A stretch of DNA of 64,000 nt, taken from assembly GCA_020073305.1 (NCBI GenBank), contig JAIQFK010000007.1, forward strand, positions 62,001-126,000. Reading direction: 5' to 3'. This DNA is from Terriglobia bacterium. Its GTDB lineage: Bacteria > Acidobacteriota > Terriglobia > Bryobacterales > Bryobacteraceae. Below are positions 49,992 to 58,908 of the stretch, in pieces; position 1 is the first letter of the stretch, and each line of letters begins with the position of its first letter. Under the pieces are notes generated by a model, which had not been told where the DNA came from, did not search any database, and saw only the letters and a list, made by a program, of their open reading frames with translations. Made by a program: the position numbers and the translations under genes.

Positions 49992-52562
49992 ATGAAAGGT
50001 CAGAGACTCGGCAATTACGAGGTCATTGAGAAACTGGGCGAGGGCGGCATGGGCGAAGTCTGGCGCGCCAAAGACACGCGCCTGGGCCGGTCCGTTGCCC
50101 TGAAGGTGCTGCCTCCGGAATTCGCCAGTGACCCCAGCCGGCGCCAGCGCTTCGAGGCCGAAGCCCGTGCGGTCGGCACGCTAAACCATCCAAATATCGT
50201 GGCGGTGTACGACGTCGGCCAGCAGGACGGCCTGGGATACATGGTTTCGGAGCTGGTGGATGGCGAGTCCTTGCGCGCGGCCATCAACCGCGGCCCACTG
50301 CCGTTCCGGAAGCTGATAGACCTTGCGGCGCAAATCGCTGACGGGCTCGCCGCCGCGCACGGTTCCGGCATCATCCATCGCGATCTCAAGCCGGAAAACA
50401 TCATGATCGCGCGCGATGGCCGCGCCAAGATTCTGGATTTCGGACTGGCCAAACAAACCGTCAAGCCGGCCAGTGAAGAAACCGCTACCGCAACTTTCTC
50501 CGAGCCAGGGGTGGTGCTGGGCACGGTCGGCTACATGTCGCCGGAGCAGGTGCGCAGCGAGCCGGTAGATCCGCGCTCGGACATTTTCAGCTTCGGCTGC
50601 ATCCTTTATGAACTTGCCACCGGCAAGCGCGCGTTCCAGGGCAAATCCGCCGTCGATGTGATGAGCGCCATCCTGAACAGCGAACCGCCGGAGCTGGCCG
50701 CAGCCAGCGCGCCTTTGCCGCCGGCGCTCGAGACCATCATCCGCCGTTGTCTGGAAAAGCGGCCTGAGCAACGCTTTCAATCCGCGGCCGATCTGGCGTT
50801 CGCGCTGCGATCCTCGGCGAGTCTCTCCGGAAGCCAGCCGTCCCAACCCGGTGTGAAAGTGCCGCTCCGTGCGAATTGGCTGCGAGTCGCGCTAGCCGTG
50901 GCCGGCGGCATCACCCTGGCAGCAGGCGGATATTTTCTACGCGACCGCACCGCCGTCACGAGCACACCGTCGTTCGCGCGGCTGACATTCCAGCAAGGTC
51001 ATATTTCCGCCGCCCGCTTCAGTTCCGACGGCCAGAATGTGCTCTACGCCGCCTCTTGGGATGGCGGCCCGAACCGCATCTACCTGGTGACGCCGGGCAA
51101 CCCGGAATCGCGCGATCTGCAAATGCCCGACGGCGGGCAGCTTCTTTCCGTCTCGTCTAAGGGCGATCTCGCGCTGCTGGTTGGCCCGTTTTCCAAAGAC
51201 GGCTCCGGCACTCTGGCTCAGAATTCCGTTAACGGCGGCCGAATGCGCCCGCTGCTCGAAGATGTGTTTTCCGCCGACTGGGCGCCCGATGGAAGCGCGA
51301 TGGCGGTAGGCCGCCGGGTAAATGGAAAGTGGCGCGTAGAGTACCCGTTGGGTCAAGTCTTGTGGGAGGGTGAATGGCCGCCCTTCGGTCTCCGTGTCTC
51401 GCTGGACGGTGAGCGTGTCGCGTTTGGTGTTTTTGGCGAGGGGAGCAGGATCGGGATATTGACCGTCAGCCGGTCACGAGAGCGCAAGTTCCTGGGCATT
51501 GTTTCGGGCCAGATCACAACGGGGGTTGGCGCACAACTGGCCTGGACACCCAGCGGCCGCGAGATCTGGTTCCGTTCCTTCGATGCCAACGACCTCGGCA
51601 CGCTCTACGCCGTGAATCTGAACGGAAAACGACGGGTAGTTGCTCACCTGCCGGGGCGAGTCAACCTGCACGACATTTCCCGCGACGGAAAAGCGCTGAT
51701 CAGCACCGTCGTCGTTCGCCAGGGAATCCTTGGCCTGGCGCCCGGCGAGAATAGCGAGCGCGAACTCTCCATCCTGGATGCCAGCGATCTGAAGGACATC
51801 TCACGGGACGGCCATTGGATCCTGGCCAATACGCGCGGCGCCAGCGGCGGTCCCCACGGCAGCGTCTACCTGCGAACCACGGACGGCTCTCCGCCGGTTC
51901 GCGTGGGAGACGGCCAGGCCTACGCGATTTCTCCTGACGGCAAATGGCTCACCGGCTACACCTCCAACGATGCCGCCACGCGCAAGTTTGTGCTGATGCC
52001 GACCGGGGCGGGCGAAGAGAAAGATTTGGTCATCCCGCGCCTGGCAGGCAACAGCGGAATTGTCGTCGGCTGGCTCGCAGGCGAACAGAATTATCTCGTG
52101 ATGGGCGGGCTGCCGGGTACACCAGGATGGCAGTTCTTTGCGTGGAACGCCGCGCGCGGAGACGTCCGGCCCGCCTCCCCGCAACACATGACGGACATGT
52201 TTCCGCTGGTTTCCCCCGACGGCCGGCATTACCTCGCTCAAGGACCGGATCACGCCTGGTACGTCTATTCCATCGATCAAAGCGAACCTCGCCCGGTCAG
52301 CCTGACCCAGCACGATATCCCGGTGAACTGGTGCGCCGATAACCGTTCCCTTTACATCAGAACGCACGCCGACACGAACAAGACCGCGCGTGTCTCCATT
52401 CTCGACCTCAACACCGGCCAGAGAACTCCGTGGAAAGAAATCCGCCCCGCACGGCCTGTCGACGACATCAACAATCTCGCGATCACGCCCGACGGCCGTG
52501 CCTATGCTTACAACTTCGTTCAGACTACGTCGGATTTGTACCTGGCCGAAGGTTTGAAGTGA
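49992..52562 (+). CDS. Transmembrane Ser/Thr protein kinase with TolB/WD40-like sensor propeller
   Basis: This 856-residue protein has a Hanks-type kinase domain (about 9-275) with GEGGMGEV, Lys38 in VALKVL, the HRDLKPEN catalytic loop (Asp131), DFG at 149-151 and GTVGYMSPEQ. A single transmembrane helix lies at about 297-315, and about 540 residues outside form a beta-propeller with repeats of the SPDG/SRDG kind (FSSDGQNV, WAPDGSAM, ISRDGKAL, ISPDGKWL, VSPDGRHY, ITPDGRAY). This is a widespread acidobacterial architecture in which the propeller may sense envelope signals. It is divergent from the 48347-49831 gene, and the aldolase relic follows 17 bases after its stop. Confidence 0.93.
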   Translation: MKGQRLGNYEVIEKLGEGGMGEVWRAKDTRLGRSVALKVLPPEFASDPSRRQRFEAEARAVGTLNHPNIVAVYDVGQQDGLGYMVSELVDGESLRAAINRGPLPFRKLIDLAAQIADGLAAAHGSGIIHRDLKPENIMIARDGRAKILDFGLAKQTVKPASEETATATFSEPGVVLGTVGYMSPEQVRSEPVDPRSDIFSFGCILYELATGKRAFQGKSAVDVMSAILNSEPPELAAASAPLPPALETIIRRCLEKRPEQRFQSAADLAFALRSSASLSGSQPSQPGVKVPLRANWLRVALAVAGGITLAAGGYFLRDRTAVTSTPSFARLTFQQGHISAARFSSDGQNVLYAASWDGGPNRIYLVTPGNPESRDLQMPDGGQLLSVSSKGDLALLVGPFSKDGSGTLAQNSVNGGRMRPLLEDVFSADWAPDGSAMAVGRRVNGKWRVEYPLGQVLWEGEWPPFGLRVSLDGERVAFGVFGEGSRIGILTVSRSRERKFLGIVSGQITTGVGAQLAWTPSGREIWFRSFDANDLGTLYAVNLNGKRRVVAHLPGRVNLHDISRDGKALISTVVVRQGILGLAPGENSERELSILDASDLKDISRDGHWILANTRGASGGPHGSVYLRTTDGSPPVRVGDGQAYAISPDGKWLTGYTSNDAATRKFVLMPTGAGEEKDLVIPRLAGNSGIVVGWLAGEQNYLVMGGLPGTPGWQFFAWNAARGDVRPASPQHMTDMFPLVSPDGRHYLAQGPDHAWYVYSIDQSEPRPVSLTQHDIPVNWCADNRSLYIRTHADTNKTARVSILDLNTGQRTPWKEIRPARPVDDINNLAITPDGRAYAYNFVQTTSDLYLAEGLK

Positions 52563-52579
52563 GCCACAATGGGAGAAGC

Positions 52580-53067
52580 ATGTCTAGCTTGCGCGAAACC
52601 CTGGCGGAAGCGGAACAAAACCACACCGCTGTAGGCCATTTCAACGTTTCCGATCTCGTCACCTTGCGGGCCGTCTTTGAAACAGCTCGCGGGCTGAACC
52701 TCCCGGTCCTCGTCGGCGTCTCCGAAGGCGAGCGCGAGTTCATGGGAGTCCGCCAGACGGCCGCTGTAGTCCAAAGCATACGAAACGAGTACGGCTCTCC
52801 CATCTTTCTCAATGCCGACCATACTCACACGCTGGCCAAGGCCGTGGAAGCGGCGACCGCCGGCTTCGATGCTATTGTCTTCGACAACTCGACGCTGCCT
52901 TTGCCGAAAATATGGACCAGACCAGGAAGGCCGTCGCAGCCGCGAAAGCCATCAACCCGGAAGTCGCGCCGTACAAGATCCTCCCAGGGGCATTCGACGC
53001 GGTGAATAAGGTGGTTCGTGGGAGACTCGAGTTGTTCAGCGCGCGCGGCGCCGGCGCGGGCCGATAA
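52580..53067 (+). pseudogene. Decayed class II fructose-bisphosphate aldolase-like gene (frameshift plus internal deletion)
   Basis: An intact start (ATG 52580, preceded by GGGAGAAGC) leads into a good class II aldolase N-terminus: LAEAEQNHTAVGHFNVSDLVTLRAVFETA, PIFLNADHTHTLAKAVEAATAGFDAIVFDNS. At about 52901 the frame is lost: the next expected residues LPFAENMDQTRKAVAAAKAINPEV are found in another frame, consistent with one missing T. Directly after NPEV comes APYKILPGAFDAVNKVVRGRLELF, which matches the family C-terminus. The central part of roughly 150 residues, including later zinc and phosphate ligands, is absent. The combined lesions mean no working aldolase. It could also be in part an assembly fault. 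Confidence 0.85.
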
Positions 53068-53159
53068 CGTCCGGCAGCCCGGCTCACACGGCCATCGGCA
53101 GGCGACCTTGCGACGACGTCACTCCGCTGATCTTCCTCAGATCCACTTTTGCCGGCGTG

Positions 53160-53801
53160 CTATGGCAAGACGTTTAGCGTGACGGCGACGGCCGGCGAGT
53201 CTGCACCAGACCATGTTGAAAATCGGATGACGGTGCGATAGACACCGGGCGCCAGACTCTTCGAGGCTACTTCAACCGAGACGGTGTCCGAGGACAATCC
53301 TGACCCTTCGCCGGGAGTGATGCCCGCTCGCGGTTTCTGGGTCAGCCAGTCGTCATCCATGTGGATCAAATACGGCAGGTTCGGCCATGTCGAGGAAACT
53401 TGCACGACCTGGGGTGGCGGACCCGCTTGTCCCGCGTGGTACTCGAAAGAAAGCTGCTCGGGAAAAACGCGAAGGATGGCCTTGCCCGTGACCACGAGTT
53501 CAAATGTCTTGACAGTCGAAGAGCAGATATTCGCCGCCCGTATCGAAAAGCGAGACGTTCCGATTTCCCTCGGCGTCCCGACCAGAGCGGTGCCCGCGAT
53601 CTCAATACCACGGGGCAGCTTCCCATCGATCAAAAACAACCTCATATCGCTCGAAGGGCAGCGCCCACTCACACCGGTCTCGATCGCGAAGTAATACCCT
53701 GCGCCGACCGTTGCCCTTGGCAACTCCGGGCTGAAGATCTGAATCTGGCCATGGAGAATGGGGAGTATGCCAACAGCGCACAAGGCAAATAGTCGATTCA
53801 T
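53160..53801 (-). CDS. Secreted protein with Ig/BACON-like domains, unknown function
   Basis: This 213-residue protein has a signal peptide (MNRLFALCAVGILPILHG) and two likely beta-sandwich domains. The first (about 25-115) has the Ig-like putative-domain phrase LPRATVGAGYYFAIETGV, GKLPRGIEIAGTALVGTPREIGTSRFSIRA. The second (about 120-213, FPEQLSFEYHAGQAGPPPQVVQVSS ... WLTQKPRAG ... LAPGVYRTVIRFS) resembles BACON-type modules. These are binding modules rather than enzymes. ATG 53801 starts the signal peptide. It is 37 bases downstream of the next gene. Confidence 0.75.
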   Translation of the reverse strand: MNRLFALCAVGILPILHGQIQIFSPELPRATVGAGYYFAIETGVSGRCPSSDMRLFLIDGKLPRGIEIAGTALVGTPREIGTSRFSIRAANICSSTVKTFELVVTGKAILRVFPEQLSFEYHAGQAGPPPQVVQVSSTWPNLPYLIHMDDDWLTQKPRAGITPGEGSGLSSDTVSVEVASKSLAPGVYRTVIRFSTWSGADSPAVAVTLNVLP

Positions 53802-53838
53802 CGTCGTCACCAAAAGCGTTCCGTGCGGTCGCGTCTCC

Positions 53839-54495
53839 TTATTTTGTTCCCGCACCGCTCTGTGCCGAGGTACAGAAGTCGCGAACGGCGTTGCCCAAAA
53901 GACGTGTTGACGCTACGTACACCACGTCCCCCGTTCGATCGAATACGACCATCTTGTTGTCCCTGCGGAGGAGTTTTCCCGACTCGCGTTCCAGGGCAAC
54001 CGTGAACATGGCGTCAGCCTTGCGGTCTGTGACTACCAGGTTCGGACAGCTCTGTCCGAAGGTCTTCATGATCTCGACCGTCTGGGGGTGGGACAGGGAA
54101 AGGGACCATGAGTTCGGGCTCGACTCAACAAAGACGCGGTTTGATCGCGCCTGGCCACTCGCGGTCTCTCCCCTTTTCGGAGCAGCCGTCTCACCCGGCA
54201 CAGACGGACCTTGTGTGCTCGCACTGCTCATCGTCCGGATAATGTCCTCGGTGATCGCGTGTTTCGCGAGATCCGCCAAGGCATCGGCCGTCAAATCGAA
54301 CTTGGTGCGGCTGCTGGCGATCGTTTGAACGATAAACTCCTCACTGAAGCCGGCGTTCGCGAGTGTAATCACATCATGATTCGTGAGCACATGGCGAGTG
54401 AGACCGGGGCCTTCAGCCATGCACACCCACGGCAAGAGCGCAATTCCTAGAGAGGCGACCAAAAACCGTTTCCGTGCGAAGAGTCGTGTTGGCAT
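53839..54495 (-). CDS. Secreted acidobacterial protein with TNHDVI/GFSEEFI repeat motif
   Basis: This 218-residue protein has an N-terminal hydrophobic signal (RFLVASLGIALLPWVCMA), then a short two-part helical module. The module reads LTNHDVITLANAGFSEEFIVQTIASSRTKFDLTADALADLAKHAITEDIIRTM, seen in many acidobacterial exported proteins of unknown role. A polar linker follows and then a C-terminal beta domain (SWSLSLSHPQTVEIMKTFGQSCPNLVVTDRKADAMFTVALE ... MVVFDRTGDVVYVAS). ATG 54495 was chosen to put the signal at the N-terminus. It is upstream of, and probably co-transcribed with, the BACON-like gene. Confidence 0.75.
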   Translation of the reverse strand: MPTRLFARKRFLVASLGIALLPWVCMAEGPGLTRHVLTNHDVITLANAGFSEEFIVQTIASSRTKFDLTADALADLAKHAITEDIIRTMSSASTQGPSVPGETAAPKRGETASGQARSNRVFVESSPNSWSLSLSHPQTVEIMKTFGQSCPNLVVTDRKADAMFTVALERESGKLLRRDNKMVVFDRTGDVVYVASTRLLGNAVRDFCTSAQSGAGTK

Positions 54496-54612
54496 TCCAA
54501 CACTGCATATCGGCAAAGTGGGAGCGATTTCTAGCCGGCGATGTTCGTACGCCTTTCGGGAGGGTGTCATCCAGGCCGGGCAAACCCGGATTCCTTAGCC
54601 GGCAGCTCTGGC

Positions 54613-56661
54613 TTACACCACCATCGGCAGCGATCGCGGCCGTTTGCCGGTAGCCTGAAAAATCGCGTTCGCCACCGCTGGAGCTAACCCCACGATGGGC
54701 GTTTCTCCGGCCCCGATGGGGGCCAGATCCTTGCGGTCGACCAGCACCGTCTCGATCACCGGTACATCCGAGAAACGGGGGACGCGGTACTGCGACAGCT
54801 TCGGGTTCACGATGCGGCCGTTTTCAAAACGTATCTGCTCGAACAGCGCGCCGCCGATGGCCATGATGACCGAGCCCTCCACCTGATTCCGCAGGTGATC
54901 CGGGTTCACCACCGCGCCGCATTCGAACGACTCGACCACGCGCACGATCTTCGGCCTGCCGCCTTCGACCGCCACCTCGGCGCCAGCCGCAAGGTAGCTG
55001 CCTTTCTCGAAACCAATGGCCAGGCCAAAACCGTGACCTGCCTCTGGTTTCTGTTTTCCCCAGCCGAATTTTTCGGCTGCCGCTAGGAGCACCGCGCGCT
55101 GGCGCTCGTCCTTCAAATTCTTGAGCCGGAACTCCAGCGGGTCCATGTGCAGCGCTTGCGCGATCTCATCCATATGGCTCTCACGCGCGAAATGGTTGGC
55201 CGTAGCGGCGAGGCCACGATACGAGCCTTGCCGCAGCGGCGACTTCGATGGATGAAACAGGATGCGATGGTGCGGAATGTCGTAGGTGATCTGCGCGCCG
55301 GACGAGCCGGAGTTGTAATTATGAAAGTCCCAGGCGGTCAGGCGCCCGTCGTTCTTCACGCCGCTCGTGATTTCAATCACGCCCGCCGGCCGGACATAGC
55401 CCCAGGTGAATTCCTCCTGGCGCGTCCAGACCAGCTTCACCGGTTTGCCCGAGGCCTTGGCCAACCGGGCGGCTTCGATGGCGGCCTCGCCCGAATGTTT
55501 TCCACCGTAGCCCGAACCGGTGTCGGGAACGATCACGCGCACCCGCTCTTGAGGAATGCCAAACGCGCCCGCCAGCTCCTCACGCACGCCAAACGGCCGC
55601 TGTGTCCCCGTCCAGACCGTCAGCTTGTCTCCGGTCCACTCGGCCACCGCGGCCCTTGGTTCGAGCGGGGTGTGCGCGATGTACGCCACGGTGTACGTCT
55701 GCGAAAGCTTGTGGTCCGCATCCGCCAAGCCCTGGTCGATCGAACCCCGTGCCTGGCGATCTTCGCCCGCCTCGGCATGCGCTTTGAGGTACGCAAATAG
55801 CTGGCTGTCGGAAGGCTGGCCTTCTTCGGTCTTCCATTCGGCTTTGAGCGCGGAGAGCGCGCGTTCGGCCGTCGCGGCATCGGGCGCGGCCACTGCGGCG
55901 AACTCGCCTTCGCGCAGCACGATCACGCCGGGAATCTGTTTCGCCGCCGCATCGTCGAGGTTCACGAGCTTCGCTCCAAACGCGACCGGGCGCAGCACTT
56001 TGCCATGCAACAGGCCTGCACGCTTCACGTCGGATGCGAAGCGATGCCTGCCCGTAACCATATCGCGGCCATCCACCTTGGGGACGGAGTGTCCAGCGAT
56101 CTTCCACTCGATCGCCGGCGTCAGCGTGACATCCGCGCCGATCTTGTGAACCAGCTGCTGACCGCCGGTCAGCTCACCCAATCCGGCGGAACGGCCCGCG
56201 GCAATAATCCTGCCATCCGCCACCTGCACCGCCGCACGGTCGACGCCCCACTTCGACGTTGCCAGCTCGACCAGCGCCTCGCGGGCGGCCGCCGCGGCTT
56301 TGCGAAGCTGCGGAGCCATGGTCGGCGTCGTGCGGCTTCCGAACGTGCCCATGTCGTAAGGCACCAGATCGGTATCGGCCATGATCATGCGGATGCTCGC
56401 GACCGGCGCGTGCAGCTCCTCGGCTACGGCTTGGGACAGCGACGTCCGGATGTTCTGGCCCATTTCTGCTTTCCCGGTGTAGACGGCCACCATTCCGTCT
56501 TCGCCGATGTGCAGCCATGCGGAGATCTCCTGCGGGCGCGCATCGCCGCCGCGCGCGCGCCGTCCGGATTCCTGGGCGTCCGCCGCCTCAACCACGCAGA
56601 GCACCACAACGCCGCCGCCAAGAGCGGATAAGAAATCGCGCCGGGTGAGTTCGCTGGTCAT
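54613..56661 (-). CDS. Tat-exported molybdopterin-binding subunit of a xanthine dehydrogenase-family hydroxylase
   Basis: This 682-residue large subunit begins with a Tat signal (LTRRDFLSALGGGVVVL). Conserved blocks are YTGKAEMGQNIRTSLSQAVAEEL, DTDLVPYDMGTFGSRTT, VTGRHRFASDV, TQRPFGVREELAGAFG, VIVPDTGSGYGGKHSGEAAIEAARLA, and the catalytic-Glu motif GAGETPIVG (Glu653) near the end. These enzymes hydroxylate aldehydes or N-heterocycles with water-derived oxygen. The true start is ATG 56661, overlapping the stop of the 2Fe-2S gene; the open frame upstream is a shadow. There is no FAD subunit, so electrons probably pass to a cytochrome as in isoquinoline/aldehyde-type enzymes. The substrate is unknown. 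Confidence 0.88.
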   Translation of the reverse strand: MTSELTRRDFLSALGGGVVVLCVVEAADAQESGRRARGGDARPQEISAWLHIGEDGMVAVYTGKAEMGQNIRTSLSQAVAEELHAPVASIRMIMADTDLVPYDMGTFGSRTTPTMAPQLRKAAAAAREALVELATSKWGVDRAAVQVADGRIIAAGRSAGLGELTGGQQLVHKIGADVTLTPAIEWKIAGHSVPKVDGRDMVTGRHRFASDVKRAGLLHGKVLRPVAFGAKLVNLDDAAAKQIPGVIVLREGEFAAVAAPDAATAERALSALKAEWKTEEGQPSDSQLFAYLKAHAEAGEDRQARGSIDQGLADADHKLSQTYTVAYIAHTPLEPRAAVAEWTGDKLTVWTGTQRPFGVREELAGAFGIPQERVRVIVPDTGSGYGGKHSGEAAIEAARLAKASGKPVKLVWTRQEEFTWGYVRPAGVIEITSGVKNDGRLTAWDFHNYNSGSSGAQITYDIPHHRILFHPSKSPLRQGSYRGLAATANHFARESHMDEIAQALHMDPLEFRLKNLKDERQRAVLLAAAEKFGWGKQKPEAGHGFGLAIGFEKGSYLAAGAEVAVEGGRPKIVRVVESFECGAVVNPDHLRNQVEGSVIMAIGGALFEQIRFENGRIVNPKLSQYRVPRFSDVPVIETVLVDRKDLAPIGAGETPIVGLAPAVANAIFQATGKRPRSLPMVV

Positions 56662-57143
56662 GACGCCCTCCGCTGTGTCTTCATGTGAAGGCCTGCCATG
56701 CGCACCGCGGCGACAATCCGCGGGTACGTGCCGCACCGGCAGATGTTGCCCTGCATGCCGTGAACGATCTCGGCGTCGTTCGGATTGGCGCCCTTCGCCA
56801 ACAGCGAAACGCCGCTCATAATCATTCCGGGAGTACAATAGCCGCACTGCATGGCCCCGGTTTCGAGAAAGGCCTCCTGCAGCGGATGAAGGCGGCCGTC
56901 CTGTTCCAGGCCTTCTATGGTGGTCACGCGCTTTCCGGCGGCGCGGGAGACAGGCGTGATGCATGAGCGCACCGCTTCGCCATCCAGCAGCACGGTGCAG
57001 GCGCCGCACTGCCCCTCTCCACATCCATATTTCGCGCCCGTCAAATCGAGGTCGTCGCGCAAAACGCTCAGCAGGCTCCGCTCCGAGCTGGCATTCACAC
57101 GGCGTGCGGCCCCATTCACATTGAGTTCAATCACACGCGGCAT
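56658..57143 (-). CDS. Two-[2Fe-2S] small subunit of the molybdenum hydroxylase
   Basis: This 161-residue subunit has a plant-type ferredoxin cluster site (Cys41, Cys46, Cys49, Cys61 in KYGCGEGQCGACTVLLDG ... RSC). It also has the second helical-domain cluster (Cys100, Cys103 in MQCGYCTPGM, and Cys135, Cys137 in GNICRCGTY). It carries electrons from the molybdenum site. It has no signal peptide; co-export with the Tat-tagged large subunit is usual for this type. Its stop overlaps the large-subunit start. Its ATG lies inside a perfect inverted repeat. Confidence 0.94.
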   Translation of the reverse strand: MPRVIELNVNGAARRVNASSERSLLSVLRDDLDLTGAKYGCGEGQCGACTVLLDGEAVRSCITPVSRAAGKRVTTIEGLEQDGRLHPLQEAFLETGAMQCGYCTPGMIMSGVSLLAKGANPNDAEIVHGMQGNICRCGTYPRIVAAVRMAGLHMKTQRRAS

Positions 57144-57155
57144 AATACTATTATG
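57141..57155. promoter_or_regulatory. Perfect inverted repeat over the start of the 2Fe-2S gene
   Basis: The plus strand reads CATAAT-ACT-ATTATG, a 6-base perfect inverted repeat with a 3-base centre. The outer CAT is the start codon of the small-subunit gene. It could be an operator or, being AT-rich, part of a -10 region of a very short-leader promoter. A chance origin is not excluded. Confidence 0.35.
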
Positions 57156-57270
57156 ATCCTCGCGGCAAGGTTCGGAACTGAGCCGCGACGGGAAGGAACT
57201 GTGCCCTCAAATTCCCGGTAACGCTTCCATGCGCGCATCCGTCAGACATCTGAGCCCTCTCAACCGTAGA

Positions 57271-58908
57271 ATGCGGTCCCGGTACCTCACGCTCGGTGCC
57301 TTTGTTCTATTCCTCGCAGCGGAGTTTCCGCTCGGGGCACAGTACCCCGGCGGCTACCCGCCTGGAGGTTATCCGCCCGGCGGCTATCCACCCGGAGGGT
57401 ACCCGCCCGGAGGCGTGGGCGGAATCCCCATGCCCCGCCGCGGTAAGAAAAAGACGAGCAAAAAGGAAGAAGACCAGGCGCCGCTCGCCAGCATGAACGG
57501 TATGCTCCGCAAGCTCGACGACCAGTCGGTGCTCGTCGAGCCCGAGGATACGCGCATTGTCAATCTGAAGCGCACCAGCACAACCAAGTTCAGCAAAGAC
57601 GGCGCGGAGATGAAGCCCGGCGACCTCAAGCCCGGTGACCACATCCAGGTCGAATACCGCCAGGATGAGGATGGCTACCTGTTCGCCGTCAACATCAACT
57701 TCGAAAAGGAAGGGACCGCAGAGGAGCGCGCCAAGGCTTCGGAGCCGGTTGAGATGATTTCCGCGCAGGGTCAGAACAAGTCCACCACAGGCGGTGATGA
57801 ACGCCCGGTGCAGCGGCGCAAAGATTCGGCGGCCCAGGCTGACGCTGACAAAGACGAGGACGACGAGGCGAAGCCCGCTCCCGCTCCGGCCAAAACGGCT
57901 CCGGCCAAGGCCAGCGCACCGGCGGCGGAGCTTCCGCCGATTGCTCCTCCTGAAGCCGGGCTGGATCTGGATCACATTCCCGCTGCCACGAGTTCGCACC
58001 CGCCCGCCGATGACGACGACAGCGCCCCGCACCGTCTCACGCGTAACAGACAGGCACGACAGAAGGCGCCACAGCAGGTGGCAACCAACTACCCGCCTGC
58101 CGACGCCACCGAGCGAGCGCCCGCTCCGCCGCCGTCTGGCGCAATTCAGCCGCGGCCTCTGGATGCGCCTCCCAGACCGGAGACCGTTGCCATCGCCGAA
58201 ACGCAAAGACCGCCGGATCCCCGGATTGAAAAGGCCCGGGAAGCGGCGGCTATGTTCACCGAATCGCTGCCCAACTACGTCTGCCAGGAGCAGATGGCGC
58301 GCTTTGCCAGCCAGACGCATGTCGTGAGCTGGCAGCCCATCGACATCGTTTCGGCTGAGGTGGTGTACGAGAACGGCAAAGAGCATTACCGCAAGCTGGC
58401 CGTCAACGGGAAACCGGCGAAGAAAAAAATGGCGGAGCTGGGTGGCTCCTGGTCCACCGGCGAATTCGGAACCGTGCTGGTGGATGTGCTGTCAGCCGCC
58501 ACGGATGCGGACTTCCGGTTCCGCAAGCGCGCCAGGGCCGGCAACCGCGATGCTTACGTGTTCGATCTCGATGTCGACCATGAGCATTCTCACTGGCACA
58601 TCGAGGCGCCGTCCCAATACGTTCTGCCCGCCTACCGGGGTTCCATCTGGATCGACAAGGAGACCTCGCGCGTGCTCCGCATCGAAATGCAGGCGTATCA
58701 CATGCCCGAAGAGTTTCCCTTCGACAAAGTGGAATCCGCCACTGACTACGAATTCGTCCGCATCGGCGGCGACCGCGAATTTCTCCTGCCTGTGCACGCC
58801 GAGACGCTGACCTGCGAACGCGGCACCAACATCTGCAGCCGGAACGTGATCGACTTCCGCAACTACCACAAGTACGCCGGCGAAGCCGACATCAAGTTCG
58901 AAAAATAA
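57271..58908 (+). CDS. Secreted PGGY-repeat protein of unknown function
   Basis: This 545-residue protein starts, by preference, at ATG 57271, which begins a normal signal peptide (MRSRYLTLGAFVLFLAAEFPLGAQ). An in-frame ATG at 57229 would add 14 residues; neither has a good ribosome site. After the signal come five YPPGG-type repeats and a lysine-rich patch (RRGKKKTSKKEE). A small beta domain follows (MNGMLRKLDDQSVLVEPEDTRIVNLKR ... GDHIQVEYRQDEDG). A long Pro/Ala/Asp-rich linker (about 140-310) and a C-terminal domain of about 215 residues (MFTESLPNYVCQEQMARF ... AYRGSIWIDKETSRVLRIEMQA ... LTCERGTNICSRNVIDFRNY) complete it. The C-domain resembles exported acidobacterial proteins of unknown role. 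Confidence 0.75.
   Translation: MRSRYLTLGAFVLFLAAEFPLGAQYPGGYPPGGYPPGGYPPGGYPPGGVGGIPMPRRGKKKTSKKEEDQAPLASMNGMLRKLDDQSVLVEPEDTRIVNLKRTSTTKFSKDGAEMKPGDLKPGDHIQVEYRQDEDGYLFAVNINFEKEGTAEERAKASEPVEMISAQGQNKSTTGGDERPVQRRKDSAAQADADKDEDDEAKPAPAPAKTAPAKASAPAAELPPIAPPEAGLDLDHIPAATSSHPPADDDDSAPHRLTRNRQARQKAPQQVATNYPPADATERAPAPPPSGAIQPRPLDAPPRPETVAIAETQRPPDPRIEKAREAAAMFTESLPNYVCQEQMARFASQTHVVSWQPIDIVSAEVVYENGKEHYRKLAVNGKPAKKKMAELGGSWSTGEFGTVLVDVLSAATDADFRFRKRARAGNRDAYVFDLDVDHEHSHWHIEAPSQYVLPAYRGSIWIDKETSRVLRIEMQAYHMPEEFPFDKVESATDYEFVRIGGDREFLLPVHAETLTCERGTNICSRNVIDFRNYHKYAGEADIKFEK
57343..57414 (+). repeat. Tandem 15-base repeat encoding YPPGG units
   Basis: Four full 15-base units of the form TAY-CCN-CCN-GGN-GGN (57355-57414) follow a shortened 12-base unit. 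Third-base differences between units show that the repeat is not a very recent expansion. It lies right after the signal peptide cleavage region. Confidence 0.85.

Noticed and set aside
56662-57024. Extension of the molybdopterin subunit over the 2Fe-2S gene
   Set aside because: The 2Fe-2S gene in the other frame has all eight cluster cysteines; the large subunit starts at the ATGA overlap with a Tat signal.
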